A model generated the notes under the pieces. That model searched no databases and was not told the DNA's origin. It worked only from the letters and a program-made list of their open reading frames with translations. Made by a program: the position numbers and the translations under genes. This document shows, one piece after another, positions 34,275 to 42,248 of a stretch of DNA of 64,000 bases. The number at the start of each line of letters is the position of its first letter. Position 1 is the stretch's first letter. The DNA lies in assembly GCF_004362055.1 (NCBI RefSeq), contig NZ_SNXB01000002.1, forward strand, positions 558,001 through 622,000, written 5' to 3'. The DNA is from Flavobacterium sp. 245 (GTDB lineage: Bacteria > Bacteroidota > Bacteroidia > Flavobacteriales > Flavobacteriaceae).

Positions 34275-34853
34275 TTGAAAAAGGAAAGCGAATATTTTCT
34301 TGATAAAGAATATAATACAATTATTTACGCCAAAGATGACCTTAATTTTAAGGATTTTGAATGTTGTGTTTTTAATAATTGTAATTTTTCGGCCTGCACT
34401 TTTTTAGCCGTTAGTTTTATTGATTGTGTTTTTAACGATTGTGTTTTCAGCGAAGCCAAGATTAACTATGTGGCTTTTAGAACCGTAACCTTTAATAATT
34501 GCGAAATTAAAGAAGTGAATTTCGCAATGTGTGATAAACTGATTTTTGAAGTTCGTTTTAATGATTGCATCCTAGATTTTTCCAAATTTTATACTTTAAA
34601 AATCAAAGGAACACCGTTTACCAACTGCAGTTTAATTGCAGTAGATTTTATGGCGACGGATTTAACGAATGTTATTTTTGACAACTGCGATTTATACCGA
34701 TCAGAATTCGACAAAGCCATCGCCAATAAAGCCGATTTTAAAACGAGTTATAATTATACTATTGATCCATCTAAAACGAAACTTAAGAAGGCTGTTTTTT
34801 CTTTGAAAGAAGTGAAAGGCTTATTGTTTAAGCATGATGTGGTTGTGGGTTAA
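34275..34853 (+). CDS. Pentapeptide repeat protein (TTG start)
   Basis: A 192-residue soluble protein with many tandem pentapeptide motifs: CVFNNCNFSACTFLAVSF, CVFNDCVFSEAKINY, VTFNNCEIKEVNF and NVIFDNCDLYRSEF, with Cys, Asn and Phe at repeating positions. These form a right-handed quadrilateral beta helix, as in Qnr and MfpA. Pentapeptide proteins of this size include gyrase-protecting Qnr proteins, but the size (Qnr is about 218) and the lack of two loops make that only a possibility. No in-frame ATG appears before about residue 86, so the TTG at 34275 is the start. It ends with a terminator. Confidence 0.85.
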   Translation: MKKESEYFLDKEYNTIIYAKDDLNFKDFECCVFNNCNFSACTFLAVSFIDCVFNDCVFSEAKINYVAFRTVTFNNCEIKEVNFAMCDKLIFEVRFNDCILDFSKFYTLKIKGTPFTNCSLIAVDFMATDLTNVIFDNCDLYRSEFDKAIANKADFKTSYNYTIDPSKTKLKKAVFSLKEVKGLLFKHDVVVG

Positions 34854-34860
34854 TTGAATT

Positions 34861-34898
34861 AAAAAAGCCAGTACAAAACTGGCTTTTACTATATTTTT
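34861..34898 (+). terminator. Terminator of the pentapeptide repeat gene
   Basis: AAAAGCCAGT and ACTGGCTTTT arms with a 6-base loop, followed by an AT-rich, T-rich run. Confidence 0.8.
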
Positions 34899-35012
34899 TT
34901 TGAAATACTATCCTACAATTACATCTCTTTTCATGATAAATAATTTTTAAATTAATTTATAAATCAAAATTACAGATTTATAATACAATTTACAATTTTA
35001 TATAGTTAAATA

Positions 35013-35529
35013 TTATGCAACTCCTAAATCGTCTCCTGATTTAAATTTCTTAGCTGTAATAACATCTTTAGAATAAAAATCTTTTACAAAAATATCTGTA
35101 AATCCAGATAGAGAATGCTTTGCAATGACAGTTAATCTAATATACGAAGAATCATCGCTCCAATTCATTTCTATATCCTCAGTAGTCCTCACCCTCATTG
35201 CATGCAGACTATTATTGTCATTTGTCTTTTTACAAGGAATATAAGAAATAAAATTATCCTTTAGCAGAATATCTTTTCCTTGAATATCCACCAACTCCTC
35301 CAACTTGTTTATAAAAAGTAGGCTCAACTCTAATATCAAATATTTCGTAGTTTGTTCTATTAACAAATTTAAAGAAATAATTAGTTTGCCCTTCAAAAGT
35401 AACTTTACTTATATAGGATGAAATCTCAATTTTGACACGTTTTCGATTTAGGAAATACATTAAAAAGACATAAGATGAAATTACACCTGTAAAAATGCTC
35501 ATTATTATTCCGATTACTATCTCTTTCAT
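35013..35529 (-). pseudogene. Frameshifted small membrane-anchored protein gene
   Basis: Two overlapping minus-strand frames make one gene. The N-terminal part (ATG at 35529; MKEIVIGIIMSIFTGVISSY) has a transmembrane helix, then a domain ending IFDIRVEPTFYKQVGG before running to a premature stop at 35254. The other frame takes over with KDILLKDNFISYIPCKK and continues to 35013 (TDIFVKDFYSKDVITAKKF). The switch lies within about 35255-35300, a stretch containing AAGGAAAAG, so one base has been lost or gained. The joined protein would be about 170 residues. It may be a real disabled gene or a sequencing error. No function is known. Confidence 0.75.
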
Positions 35530-35590
35530 TTGCAAAATCAAAAACTAAAAATGCAAACTTACAATTATTTTAACAAGATTAAAATTACTT

Positions 35591-36088
35591 TTAAATATTT
35601 TTTCCCATCACATAATCCTCCATTAAATACCCATTTCCAATTTCTATATCGACTGTTTCTTTAATTTCGAAACCTAGTTTTTTATAGAAATTTAAAGCTG
35701 TATTAAAACGGTTTACGTTTAATAAAAGTTCACTTGAATTATTTGCTGAAGCCAATTTCTCAATTGATTCGAAAACTAATTTGCCATAACCTTTTCCTTG
35801 TGTTTCTGGTAAAAGATAGATTTTATGAATTTTTGTAATAGCTTCATTTTTATAATTGTGTTCTATTCCTATAAAGCCAATTGTAGATTCAGAGTCAGAA
35901 ATTAGATAAAACAATTGCTCTTTATTCTGAATTTGTCTCGTTAGAGCTTCATCAGAATAAATTAAATCCAACATATAATCTAATTGCGCTGCAGTTAAAA
36001 TTTCGCCATACGTAATTGGCCATGTTATGTTTGCAATCTCTTGAATTTTAGCAATATCTTCAACAAATGCTTCGGTAATCTTAATCAT
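35591..36088 (-). CDS. GNAT family N-acetyltransferase
   Basis: A 165-residue acyltransferase: IHKIYLLPETQGKGYGKLVF near 95-115 is the acetyl-CoA pyrophosphate loop (Q-x-x-G-x-G), followed by the helix ESIEKLASA and the C-terminal NRFNTALNFYKKLGFEIKET. Start chosen at the ATG (36088, MIKITEAF), because the longer frame overlaps guaC by about 97 bases. Only two bases separate its start from the guaC stop, so it is co-transcribed with guaC. The acceptor substrate is unknown. Confidence 0.9.
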   Translation of the reverse strand: MIKITEAFVEDIAKIQEIANITWPITYGEILTAAQLDYMLDLIYSDEALTRQIQNKEQLFYLISDSESTIGFIGIEHNYKNEAITKIHKIYLLPETQGKGYGKLVFESIEKLASANNSSELLLNVNRFNTALNFYKKLGFEIKETVDIEIGNGYLMEDYVMGKNI

Positions 36089-36090
36089 AT

Positions 36091-37131
36091 TTATTTTGTA
36101 AAAACTTGATTTTCTTGTTCGCTTACGCGGATGAAAGTAGTTCGTTTTGTTAATTCTTTTAATCTCGAAGCACCTACGTAAGTACAAGTGCTTCGAATGC
36201 CTCCTAAAATATCTAAAACAGTGTGAATTACATCTCCTTTAAATGGAACTTGCACTGTCTTTCCTTCGCTAGCACGATATTCTGCAACACCGCCAGCATG
36301 TTTGTCCATTGCAGTTTTAGAACTCATTCCGTAAAATTGCTTAAATTTTTCACCTTTTACTTCAATTAGTTCACCTCCGCTTTCGGTGTGTCCGGCTAGC
36401 ATTCCGCCTAACATTACAAAATCAGCTCCAGCGCCAAAAGCTTTGGCAACATCGCCGGGAGTTGTACACCCACCATCGCTGATAATATGTCCGCCTAAAC
36501 CGTGAGCAGCATCGGCACATTCAATAATAGCAGACAATTGCGGATAACCAACACCTGTTTTTACTCGAGTTGTACATACAGAGCCTGGTCCAATTCCGAC
36601 TTTTACTATGTCAGCACCAGCTAACAAAAGTTCTTCGGTCATTTCTCCCGTAACTACATTTCCTGCAATAATAATTTTATCTGGGTATTGCTTTCGCGTC
36701 TTTTTCAAAAATTGTACAAAATGTTCTGAATAGCCGTTTGCCACATCAATGCAGATGAATTTCAGTAAAGGATTTGCTGTAATTATTTGACCAATTTTAT
36801 CAAAATCTTCTTTTCCAGTTCCGGTACTTAAGGCAATATAATCGTAGAAATCTGTAGCTGCATTTTTTAAGAAATTATTCCATTCTTCTACAGTATAATG
36901 TTTATGGATCGCAGTAAAAAGCTTTTCTTTTGCCAAAACCTGAGCCATTTCAAATGTTCCAACTGTATCCATATTGGCACCCATTATTGGAATTCCGGTC
37001 CAAGATGCTGTGCTGTGCAAAAATTTATAATTTTGCTCTAGATTTACTTCCGATCTGCTTTTGAGGGTTGATCGTTTTGGTCTGAACATTACGTCTTTAA
37101 ACCCTAGTTTTAGGTCCATTTCTATTCTCAT
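36091..37131 (-). CDS. guaC: GMP reductase
   Basis: A 346-residue TIM-barrel enzyme that converts GMP to IMP and ammonia with NADPH. The start [20 protein letters not shown] is the GuaC/IMPDH N-terminus. The catalytic loop reads [20 protein letters not shown] with catalytic Cys186, the same number as in E. coli GuaC. There is no CBS insert, so it is reductase and not IMP dehydrogenase. Followed at 2 bases by a GNAT gene, so probably one transcript. A -7 box (TATATTTG) lies 23 bases before the start. It helps balance adenine and guanine nucleotides. Confidence 0.96.
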   Translation of the reverse strand: MRIEMDLKLGFKDVMFRPKRSTLKSRSEVNLEQNYKFLHSTASWTGIPIMGANMDTVGTFEMAQVLAKEKLFTAIHKHYTVEEWNNFLKNAATDFYDYIALSTGTGKEDFDKIGQIITANPLLKFICIDVANGYSEHFVQFLKKTRKQYPDKIIIAGNVVTGEMTEELLLAGADIVKVGIGPGSVCTTRVKTGVGYPQLSAIIECADAAHGLGGHIISDGGCTTPGDVAKAFGAGADFVMLGGMLAGHTESGGELIEVKGEKFKQFYGMSSKTAMDKHAGGVAEYRASEGKTVQVPFKGDVIHTVLDILGGIRSTCTYVGASRLKELTKRTTFIRVSEQENQVFTK

Positions 37132-37153
37132 AATTCGAGATTTTGGTTACTCT

Positions 37154-37161
37154 CAAATATA
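37154..37161 (-). promoter_or_regulatory. -7 promoter element for guaC
   Basis: TATATTTG on the minus strand, 23 bases before the start codon at 37131. A partner TTG at 19 bases is not seen. Confidence 0.55.
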
Positions 37162-37291
37162 AGAATTTTAGATTGCTGATTTTAAATTTTAGATTAACAA
37201 AAAGCTGAACTTGTAAACAATTATAATACTTATTCGTTTTCGCGAAAGCGCTAATCAAAAGTAATTTTTGAACATTTGATTTACTTTGCGT

Positions 37292-37320
37292 GGGCTTCGA
37301 CTCCGCTCAGCCTGACAAAC
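37292..37320. repeat. GGGCTTCGACTCCGCTCAGC element
   Basis: GC-rich segment in the AT-rich 254-base gap between miaE and guaC. The motif GGCTTCGACTCCGCTCAGCC, followed by TGACAAACG, recalls a short extragenic element I have seen in other bacterial genomes, but there is only one copy here. Nothing else is evident in the gap. Confidence 0.4.
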
Positions 37321-37385
37321 GTAAAAACTGAAAACTGCCGCTGAGATTGAACACTAAAAAAACCTTAACACTGAACACTAAAAGA

Positions 37386-37979
37386 CTACCCGTGAATAGT
37401 CTCTCCTTTTCCGTAATTGGTTATAATAGATTCTTCAAAAGCAAGCCATTCTCTCCAGCGTTTTTCAACGTCGATTCCAACTCCGTATTTTCTTGCGTAA
37501 GTAATGAAAGTGGTATAATGTCCGGCTTCGCTTTCCATTAATTCCCTGTAAAAAATAGCCAATTCTTCGTCCTGAATATTTTCAGACAAAACTTTAAAAC
37601 GTTCACAGCTTCTAGCTTCGATCATGGCCGAGAAAAGTAGTCTCTCGACTAAGCCAGAAACACGACTTCCATCGCCGCTTTTCTTCATGTATTGGTATAG
37701 TTCGTTTACGTAATCATCTTTGCGCTCACGTCCTAATTTCAATCCTCTTTTGATGATGATATTGTGAACCTGCTCAAAATGATCAATTTCTTCTTTCGCT
37801 AAAGCCAATAAATCCTGAACTAAATCCTGATGTTCTGAATTGTTTGTAATAATTGTAATCGCATTTGTTGCTGCTTTTTGCTCGCACCAAGCATGATCCG
37901 TCAAGATTTCTTCAATGTTTTTCTCAACTATATTTACCCATCTTGGGTCGGTTGGCAATTGTAATCTTAGTACGCCCAT
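37386..37979 (-). CDS. miaE: tRNA-(ms2io6A37) hydroxylase (MiaE)
   Basis: A 197-residue non-haem di-iron enzyme that hydroxylates the isopentenyl group of ms2i6A37 in tRNA. The ferritin-like helical bundle carries the metal-ligand pattern: Glu-x-x-His in KEEIDHFEQVHNI, a second Glu in LVERLLFSAMIEARSCERF, and ESEAGHYTTFITYARKYG near 150-170. Length fits MiaE (about 200). It stands alone between repeat arrays and guaC on the same strand. Confidence 0.93.
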   Translation of the reverse strand: MGVLRLQLPTDPRWVNIVEKNIEEILTDHAWCEQKAATNAITIITNNSEHQDLVQDLLALAKEEIDHFEQVHNIIIKRGLKLGRERKDDYVNELYQYMKKSGDGSRVSGLVERLLFSAMIEARSCERFKVLSENIQDEELAIFYRELMESEAGHYTTFITYARKYGVGIDVEKRWREWLAFEESIITNYGKGETIHG

Positions 37980-37984
37980 TTTTT

Positions 37985-38130
37985 TAAGTCTTAAAGTTAG
38001 AAAGTCATAAAGTCTAAAGTTTGAAAGTCGAAAGTTTGAAAGTCAAAAAAATAAAAGCCGAAGATCAAAACTGAAGTGAATTAAATTCATTTCAAGACTT
38101 TCGACCTTCGACTTTAAAACTTTATGACTG
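37985..38130. repeat. GAAAGTC-type palindrome
   Basis: Units AAAGTTA, GAAAGTC, TAAAGTC, TAAAGTT, GAAAGTC, GAAAGTT repeat in about 7-base steps in the left half, and CAAGACTTTCGACCTTCGAC, TTTAAAACTTTATGACTG in the right half are the reverse-complementary units. It lies between miaE and glyA. Confidence 0.8.
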
Positions 38131-38133
38131 ATT

Positions 38134-39408
38134 TTAGTATACGAAAATCGGTCTTTCGCTCATCAATTCGTTTACTTCTTCAGCAACTTCTTCGATAACG
38201 TCTTCATTTGTATGATCAGCAAGAACTTTATCAATTAAAGCAACGATAGTTTCCATATCTTTTTCAACTAAACCACGAGTAGTGATTGCAGCTGTTCCAA
38301 CACGAATTCCAGAAGTGACAAATGGAGATTTATCGTCAAAAGGAACCATGTTTTTATTTACTGTAATTTCAGCTTTTACTAAAGCATTTTCAGCTTCTTT
38401 ACCAGAAATATTTTTATTTCTTAAATCAATAAGCATCATGTGGTTATCAGTTCCGCCAGAGATAATGTTGTACCCTCTTTTTACGAAAGCATCAGCCATT
38501 GCATTTGCATTTTTTTGTAATTGCATTGCGTAAGTAAAGAACTCATCTTTAAGCGCTTCACCAAAAGCAACCGCTTTAGCAGCAATAATATGCATTAAAG
38601 GTCCACCTTGATTTCCAGGGAAAACAGCTAGATCTAATAATGAAGACATCATTCTGATTTCTCCTTTTGGAGTTTTTAAACCTTGTGGGTTTTCAAAATC
38701 TTTCCCCATTAAGATCAAACCTCCACGAGGTCCACGTAATGTTTTGTGCGTTGTTGTAGAAACAATATGACAATGCGGAATTGGATCGTTTAATAATCCT
38801 TTTGCAATAAGACCTGCAGGGTGAGAAATATCAGCAAATAAGATTGCTCCTACACTATCTGCAATTTGTCTAAAACGAGCAAAATCCATATCACGAGAAT
38901 AAGCCGAAGCTCCAGCGATAATTAATTTTGGCTGTTCTTTAGTTGCAATTTCTTGAATTTTATCATAATCTAAACGGCCAGTTTCAGCATCTACCCCGTA
39001 AAAAACTGGGCGATATAAACGGCCTGAAAAGTTTACAGGTGAACCGTGAGTCAAGTGACCACCGTGCGATAAATCGAAACCTAAAATAGTATCTCCAGGA
39101 TTCAAACAAGCGTGATAAACCGCTGTATTTGCTTGAGAACCTGAGTGTGGCTGTACGTTTGCATATTCAGCACCAAATAATTCTTTAGCTCTGTCAATTG
39201 CAATCTGCTCAATAACGTCAACTACTTCGCAGCCTCCGTAATATCTTTTGCCAGGATAACCTTCAGCATATTTATTCGTTAAAACAGAACCAGCTGCTGC
39301 CATTACTTCATCACTTACAAAATTCTCAGAAGCAATAAGTTCTAGTCCGTGAATTTGTCTTTCTTTTTCCTCTTGGATAAGATCAAAAATTTGTTCGTCG
39401 CGTTGCAT
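38134..39408 (-). CDS. glyA: Serine hydroxymethyltransferase
   Basis: A 424-residue PLP enzyme that converts serine and tetrahydrofolate to glycine and methylene-tetrahydrofolate. The lysine is in [52 protein letters not shown] and [20 protein letters not shown] are the family marks. The ATG at 39408 (MQRDEQIF) is used; the longest frame begins 17 codons upstream and would run across the promoter. The gene is divergent from fumarylacetoacetase with only 109 bases between, and their promoters overlap. Confidence 0.96.
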   Translation of the reverse strand: MQRDEQIFDLIQEEKERQIHGLELIASENFVSDEVMAAAGSVLTNKYAEGYPGKRYYGGCEVVDVIEQIAIDRAKELFGAEYANVQPHSGSQANTAVYHACLNPGDTILGFDLSHGGHLTHGSPVNFSGRLYRPVFYGVDAETGRLDYDKIQEIATKEQPKLIIAGASAYSRDMDFARFRQIADSVGAILFADISHPAGLIAKGLLNDPIPHCHIVSTTTHKTLRGPRGGLILMGKDFENPQGLKTPKGEIRMMSSLLDLAVFPGNQGGPLMHIIAAKAVAFGEALKDEFFTYAMQLQKNANAMADAFVKRGYNIISGGTDNHMMLIDLRNKNISGKEAENALVKAEITVNKNMVPFDDKSPFVTSGIRVGTAAITTRGLVEKDMETIVALIDKVLADHTNEDVIEEVAEEVNELMSERPIFVY

Positions 39409-39433
39409 TTTTTCGTTTTTCGTTAATTTGATG

Positions 39434-39482
39434 CAAAAATACAAAAAAACGTTTGTCATACAGTTAGATTATGATATATTTG
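39434..39482. promoter_or_regulatory. Overlapping divergent promoters of glyA and fumarylacetoacetase
   Basis: For the plus-strand gene: TTG at 39453-39455, 19 bases, TATATTTG at 39475-39482, a full match to TTG-N19-TAnnTTTG. For glyA (minus): TATTTTTG at 39434-39441, with CTG (one mismatch) at 39461-39463 after 19 bases. The two -33 boxes lie inside each other's spacer, so the polymerases cannot bind both sites at once. Confidence 0.85.
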
Positions 39483-39517
39483 ACATGTAATTTTTCAACA
39501 AATAATTAACATCTAAC

Positions 39518-40801
39518 ATGCCGATAACCGCCAACGATACCAAAAGAAAATCATGGTTAGAAGTGCCACAAAATAGCGACTTCCCTATTCAAAATATTCC
39601 TTTCGGTGTATTTCTTACTAAAGAAAATGTCGTTACAGTAGGAACTAGAATTGGTGATTTTGCTATAGATTTAGGGGCTTTACAACAGTTAAACTATTTT
39701 GAGGGAATAGATTTAACCGATGATATGTTTATGCAGGACACGCTGAATGATTTTATTTCTGACGGAAAAAAAACATGGCGATTAGTCCGAAATCGTATCG
39801 CTGATATTTTCGACGAAACCAACCCACAGCTTAGAGATTCAACAAAAGACCGCGATATTGTTATTTTTAATATTGACGATGTCGAGATGCAATTGCCTGT
39901 TTTAATTGGCGATTACACCGATTTTTATTCAAGTAAAGAACACGCTACAAACGTAGGAAAGATGTTCCGCGATCCAGAAAATGCACTATTACCAAACTGG
40001 TTGCATATCCCCGTTGGATACCACGGAAGAAGCTCTACAATCGTTCCATCTGGAATCCCCGTTCACCGACCAATGGGACAAACAATGCCTGCTGGCGGCG
40101 ATTATCCTGTTTTTGGACCTTCCCGTTTAGTAGATTTTGAACTTGAAACCGCTTTTATTACTACTGATGTGAACATTATGGGAGAAAATATCCCAACATA
40201 TGAAGCAGAAGATTATATTTTCGGAATGGTTTTATTGAACGACTGGAGTGCACGTGATATTCAGAAATGGGAATATGTGCCTCTTGGACCATTTTTAGCA
40301 AAAAACTTTGCAACGTCAATTTCTCCTTGGATTGTAACAATGGATGCTTTGGAACCTTTTAGAACTAAAGGACCAAAACAAGATCCATCGCCACTTCCTT
40401 ATTTACAAACTAAAGGAAAAAAAGCTTTTGATATTCATTTAGAAGTTTCAATAAAACCTGAAGAGGCTGAAGAAACTATTGTTTCTCGATCAAATTTTAA
40501 ATATCTATACTGGTCAATGGCACAGCAATTGGCACATCATACTTCAAACGGATGCCGTATAAATTCTGGTGATATGATGGGTTCTGGAACTATTTCTGGA
40601 CCAACTCCTGATAGTTTTGGTTCTATGTTAGAATTGACTTGGGGAGGAAAAAATCCTCTTAAATTAAAAGACGGAAGCGAACGTAAATTTATTGAAGATA
40701 ACGATACTGTAATCATCAGAGGTTTCTGTGAAAGCAATGAAGTTCGCATTGGTTTTGGAGAAGTTTCAAGCCAATTGTTACCTCCTTTTGTGAGGCAATG
40801 A
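39518..40801 (+). CDS. fahA: Fumarylacetoacetase
   Basis: A 427-residue hydrolase, the last step of tyrosine breakdown, which splits fumarylacetoacetate into fumarate and acetoacetate. The N-terminal SH3-like domain (about 1-125) and the catalytic mixed-beta-roll domain are both present. DYTDFYSSKEHATNVGKMFR, WLHIPVGYHGRSS, FELETAFITT and NGCRINSGDMMGSGTISGP carry the calcium ligands and catalytic His/Glu residues. Length matches the family. Other tyrosine genes are not in the window. It has a perfect Bacteroidota promoter that overlaps the glyA promoter, and ends with a terminator. Confidence 0.96.
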   Translation: MPITANDTKRKSWLEVPQNSDFPIQNIPFGVFLTKENVVTVGTRIGDFAIDLGALQQLNYFEGIDLTDDMFMQDTLNDFISDGKKTWRLVRNRIADIFDETNPQLRDSTKDRDIVIFNIDDVEMQLPVLIGDYTDFYSSKEHATNVGKMFRDPENALLPNWLHIPVGYHGRSSTIVPSGIPVHRPMGQTMPAGGDYPVFGPSRLVDFELETAFITTDVNIMGENIPTYEAEDYIFGMVLLNDWSARDIQKWEYVPLGPFLAKNFATSISPWIVTMDALEPFRTKGPKQDPSPLPYLQTKGKKAFDIHLEVSIKPEEAEETIVSRSNFKYLYWSMAQQLAHHTSNGCRINSGDMMGSGTISGPTPDSFGSMLELTWGGKNPLKLKDGSERKFIEDNDTVIIRGFCESNEVRIGFGEVSSQLLPPFVRQ

Positions 40802-40840
40802 AGAGAAGATAAAATACATTAATTGTTAATGTATACAAAT

Positions 40841-40879
40841 AAAAAAGCTTGTTAGTTAATTCCTAACAAGCTTTTTTTT
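40841..40879 (+). terminator. Terminator of fumarylacetoacetase
   Basis: AAAGCTTGTTAG and CTAACAAGCTTT arms with an 8-base loop, followed by a T-run. Confidence 0.9.
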
Positions 40880-40977
40880 GTTTTCTTTTTGCCACAGATT
40901 AAGGGATTAAAATGATTTTTTTATCATTTTATGTTATTTCTCCTTCGTCCAAACACTATGCAGTATTACATGTTTAA

Positions 40978-41017
40978 TCTATTAAAACTTCGTGCTTTTT
41001 GTGTCTTCGTGGCAATT
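40978..41017. repeat. CACGAAG-type repeat downstream of aguA
   Basis: CTTCGTGCTTTTTGTGTCTT followed by CGTGGCAATT: two or three degenerate 10-base units of the CCACGAAGACACAAA pattern. It starts right after the aguA stop (minus strand), and the left partner appears only as CCACAGATTAAGGGATTAAA at 40900. Confidence 0.6.
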
Positions 41018-41019
41018 AA

Positions 41020-42060
41020 CTATGCCGGAATTTGCTGGCTCAAACAATGCAATGTTCCAAATCCCCAGATGAAATCGATACAACTAATTCCGATTACTTC
41101 TCTGTCTGGAAAACATTCTGACAATATATTTAAAGCTACGCGATCGTTGCTATCATTAAATGTCGGCACTAAAACGCAATCGTTCAAAATTAAGAAGTTC
41201 GCATAACTTGCCGGCAATCTTAAATCTTCGAAATCTACACGTTTTGGCATTGGAAGCGCAACTATAACAGGCGATTTTCCGTTTTCTAATTTTGCATTTT
41301 GCAAGCGTTTCAAGTTGTCTTGCAAAGGTTTATAGTTTGAATCGCTTTTATCTGTTTCTACAATCGTCACAATGGTATCTTCATTTACAAATCGGCATAA
41401 ATCGTCGATGTGTCCATGTGTATCATCCCCTTCTATTCCGTCTCCAAGCCAGATTACGTTTGTAACTCCAAGGTATTCTTTAAAAACGGCTTCATAATCT
41501 TCTTTAGTAAAACCTTGATTTCTAACTTGAATTGTCGGGTGCATCAAACATTCTTCAGAAGTCAATAAAGTTCCTCTTCCGTTTACATCAATCGCGCCAC
41601 CCTCAACAATGACTGGCTTTCCTTTATACGTTACCTGTGTTAAAGGAACATCAATAAAATCAGCTACTTTGCCCGGAACAAATTTATCTAATTGATAGTT
41701 TTTATATTTTGCCCAGCCATTAAAATTAAAATTCAACGCTTCTCTCTTTGAACCATTTTTCACAATAATAGGTCCAGAATCACGCATCCAGCTTCTGTTG
41801 GTTTTATGAATGATATACGAAATATTTTTAATGTTAACACGAGCTCTTTCAAGCATTTCAGCAACTTTTTCTTTCAGTTTTTCATCGGCTACGACCAAAA
41901 AAACAGTTTCAAAAGTGGCTACTTTTTTAATAAATTCTACAAAAGCCCATTGAACAGCTTCGTATTTTCCTGGCCAATCATTACCATTATGTGGAAAACA
42001 CAATACAATTCCTTGCTGTTTTTCCCATTCTGCTGGAAATCTTCTATTATTTGTTGACAT
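41020..42060 (-). CDS. aguA: Agmatine deiminase
   Basis: A 346-residue enzyme of the peptidylarginine-deiminase-like family that converts agmatine to N-carbamoylputrescine. Visible catalytic features: WMRDSGP, IVEGGAIDV, GDDTHGHIDDLC and the C-terminal GFGTLHCLSQQIPA with catalytic Cys339. Length and order fit AguA. Its partner aguB (N-carbamoylputrescine amidase) is about 3.5 kb away on the same strand, with two plus-strand genes between. It has a good -7 box with a 19-base-spaced near-TTG. The pair gives the non-decarboxylase route to putrescine. Confidence 0.95.
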   Translation of the reverse strand: MSTNNRRFPAEWEKQQGIVLCFPHNGNDWPGKYEAVQWAFVEFIKKVATFETVFLVVADEKLKEKVAEMLERARVNIKNISYIIHKTNRSWMRDSGPIIVKNGSKREALNFNFNGWAKYKNYQLDKFVPGKVADFIDVPLTQVTYKGKPVIVEGGAIDVNGRGTLLTSEECLMHPTIQVRNQGFTKEDYEAVFKEYLGVTNVIWLGDGIEGDDTHGHIDDLCRFVNEDTIVTIVETDKSDSNYKPLQDNLKRLQNAKLENGKSPVIVALPMPKRVDFEDLRLPASYANFLILNDCVLVPTFNDSNDRVALNILSECFPDREVIGISCIDFIWGFGTLHCLSQQIPA

Positions 42061-42087
42061 AAAAAGGTTCTAAATTTTGAAAGTGTA

Positions 42088-42117
42088 CAAAGATAAGCAT
42101 TCGTTAGGATTTTTAAA
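42088..42117 (-). promoter_or_regulatory. aguA promoter
   Basis: On the minus strand TATCTTTG (42088-42095), with TTT in place of TTG after 19 bases (42115-42117). The -7 box is exact; the -33 box has one mismatch. Confidence 0.6.
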
Positions 42118-42219
42118 CATCTGCTTGAAAATCCTCTATTATTTCACAAAAAATATCTTGCAAAAATTAAGTTAAAGATTAAATAATGAAGGCTTAATAT
42201 ATAAAAAAAATCTCCTATT

Positions 42220-42227
42220 TACTTTTG
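42220..42227 (+). promoter_or_regulatory. -7 promoter element for the choice-of-anchor I gene
   Basis: TACTTTTG, an exact TAnnTTTG, 22 bases before the ATG at 42249. This placement rules out the TTG at 42225 as the start codon. No -33 TTG is evident. Confidence 0.6.
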
Positions 42228-42248
42228 GCAGAACTAAAAACTATTAAA

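Noticed and set aside
36089..36187. N-terminal extension of the GNAT gene
   Set aside because: It would overlap the guaC coding region; the ATG at 36088 gives a typical GNAT start.
40931..41206. Plus-strand 91-aa reading frame
   Set aside because: Most of it is antisense to the aguA C-terminus, it starts in repeat sequence, and it has no family pattern.
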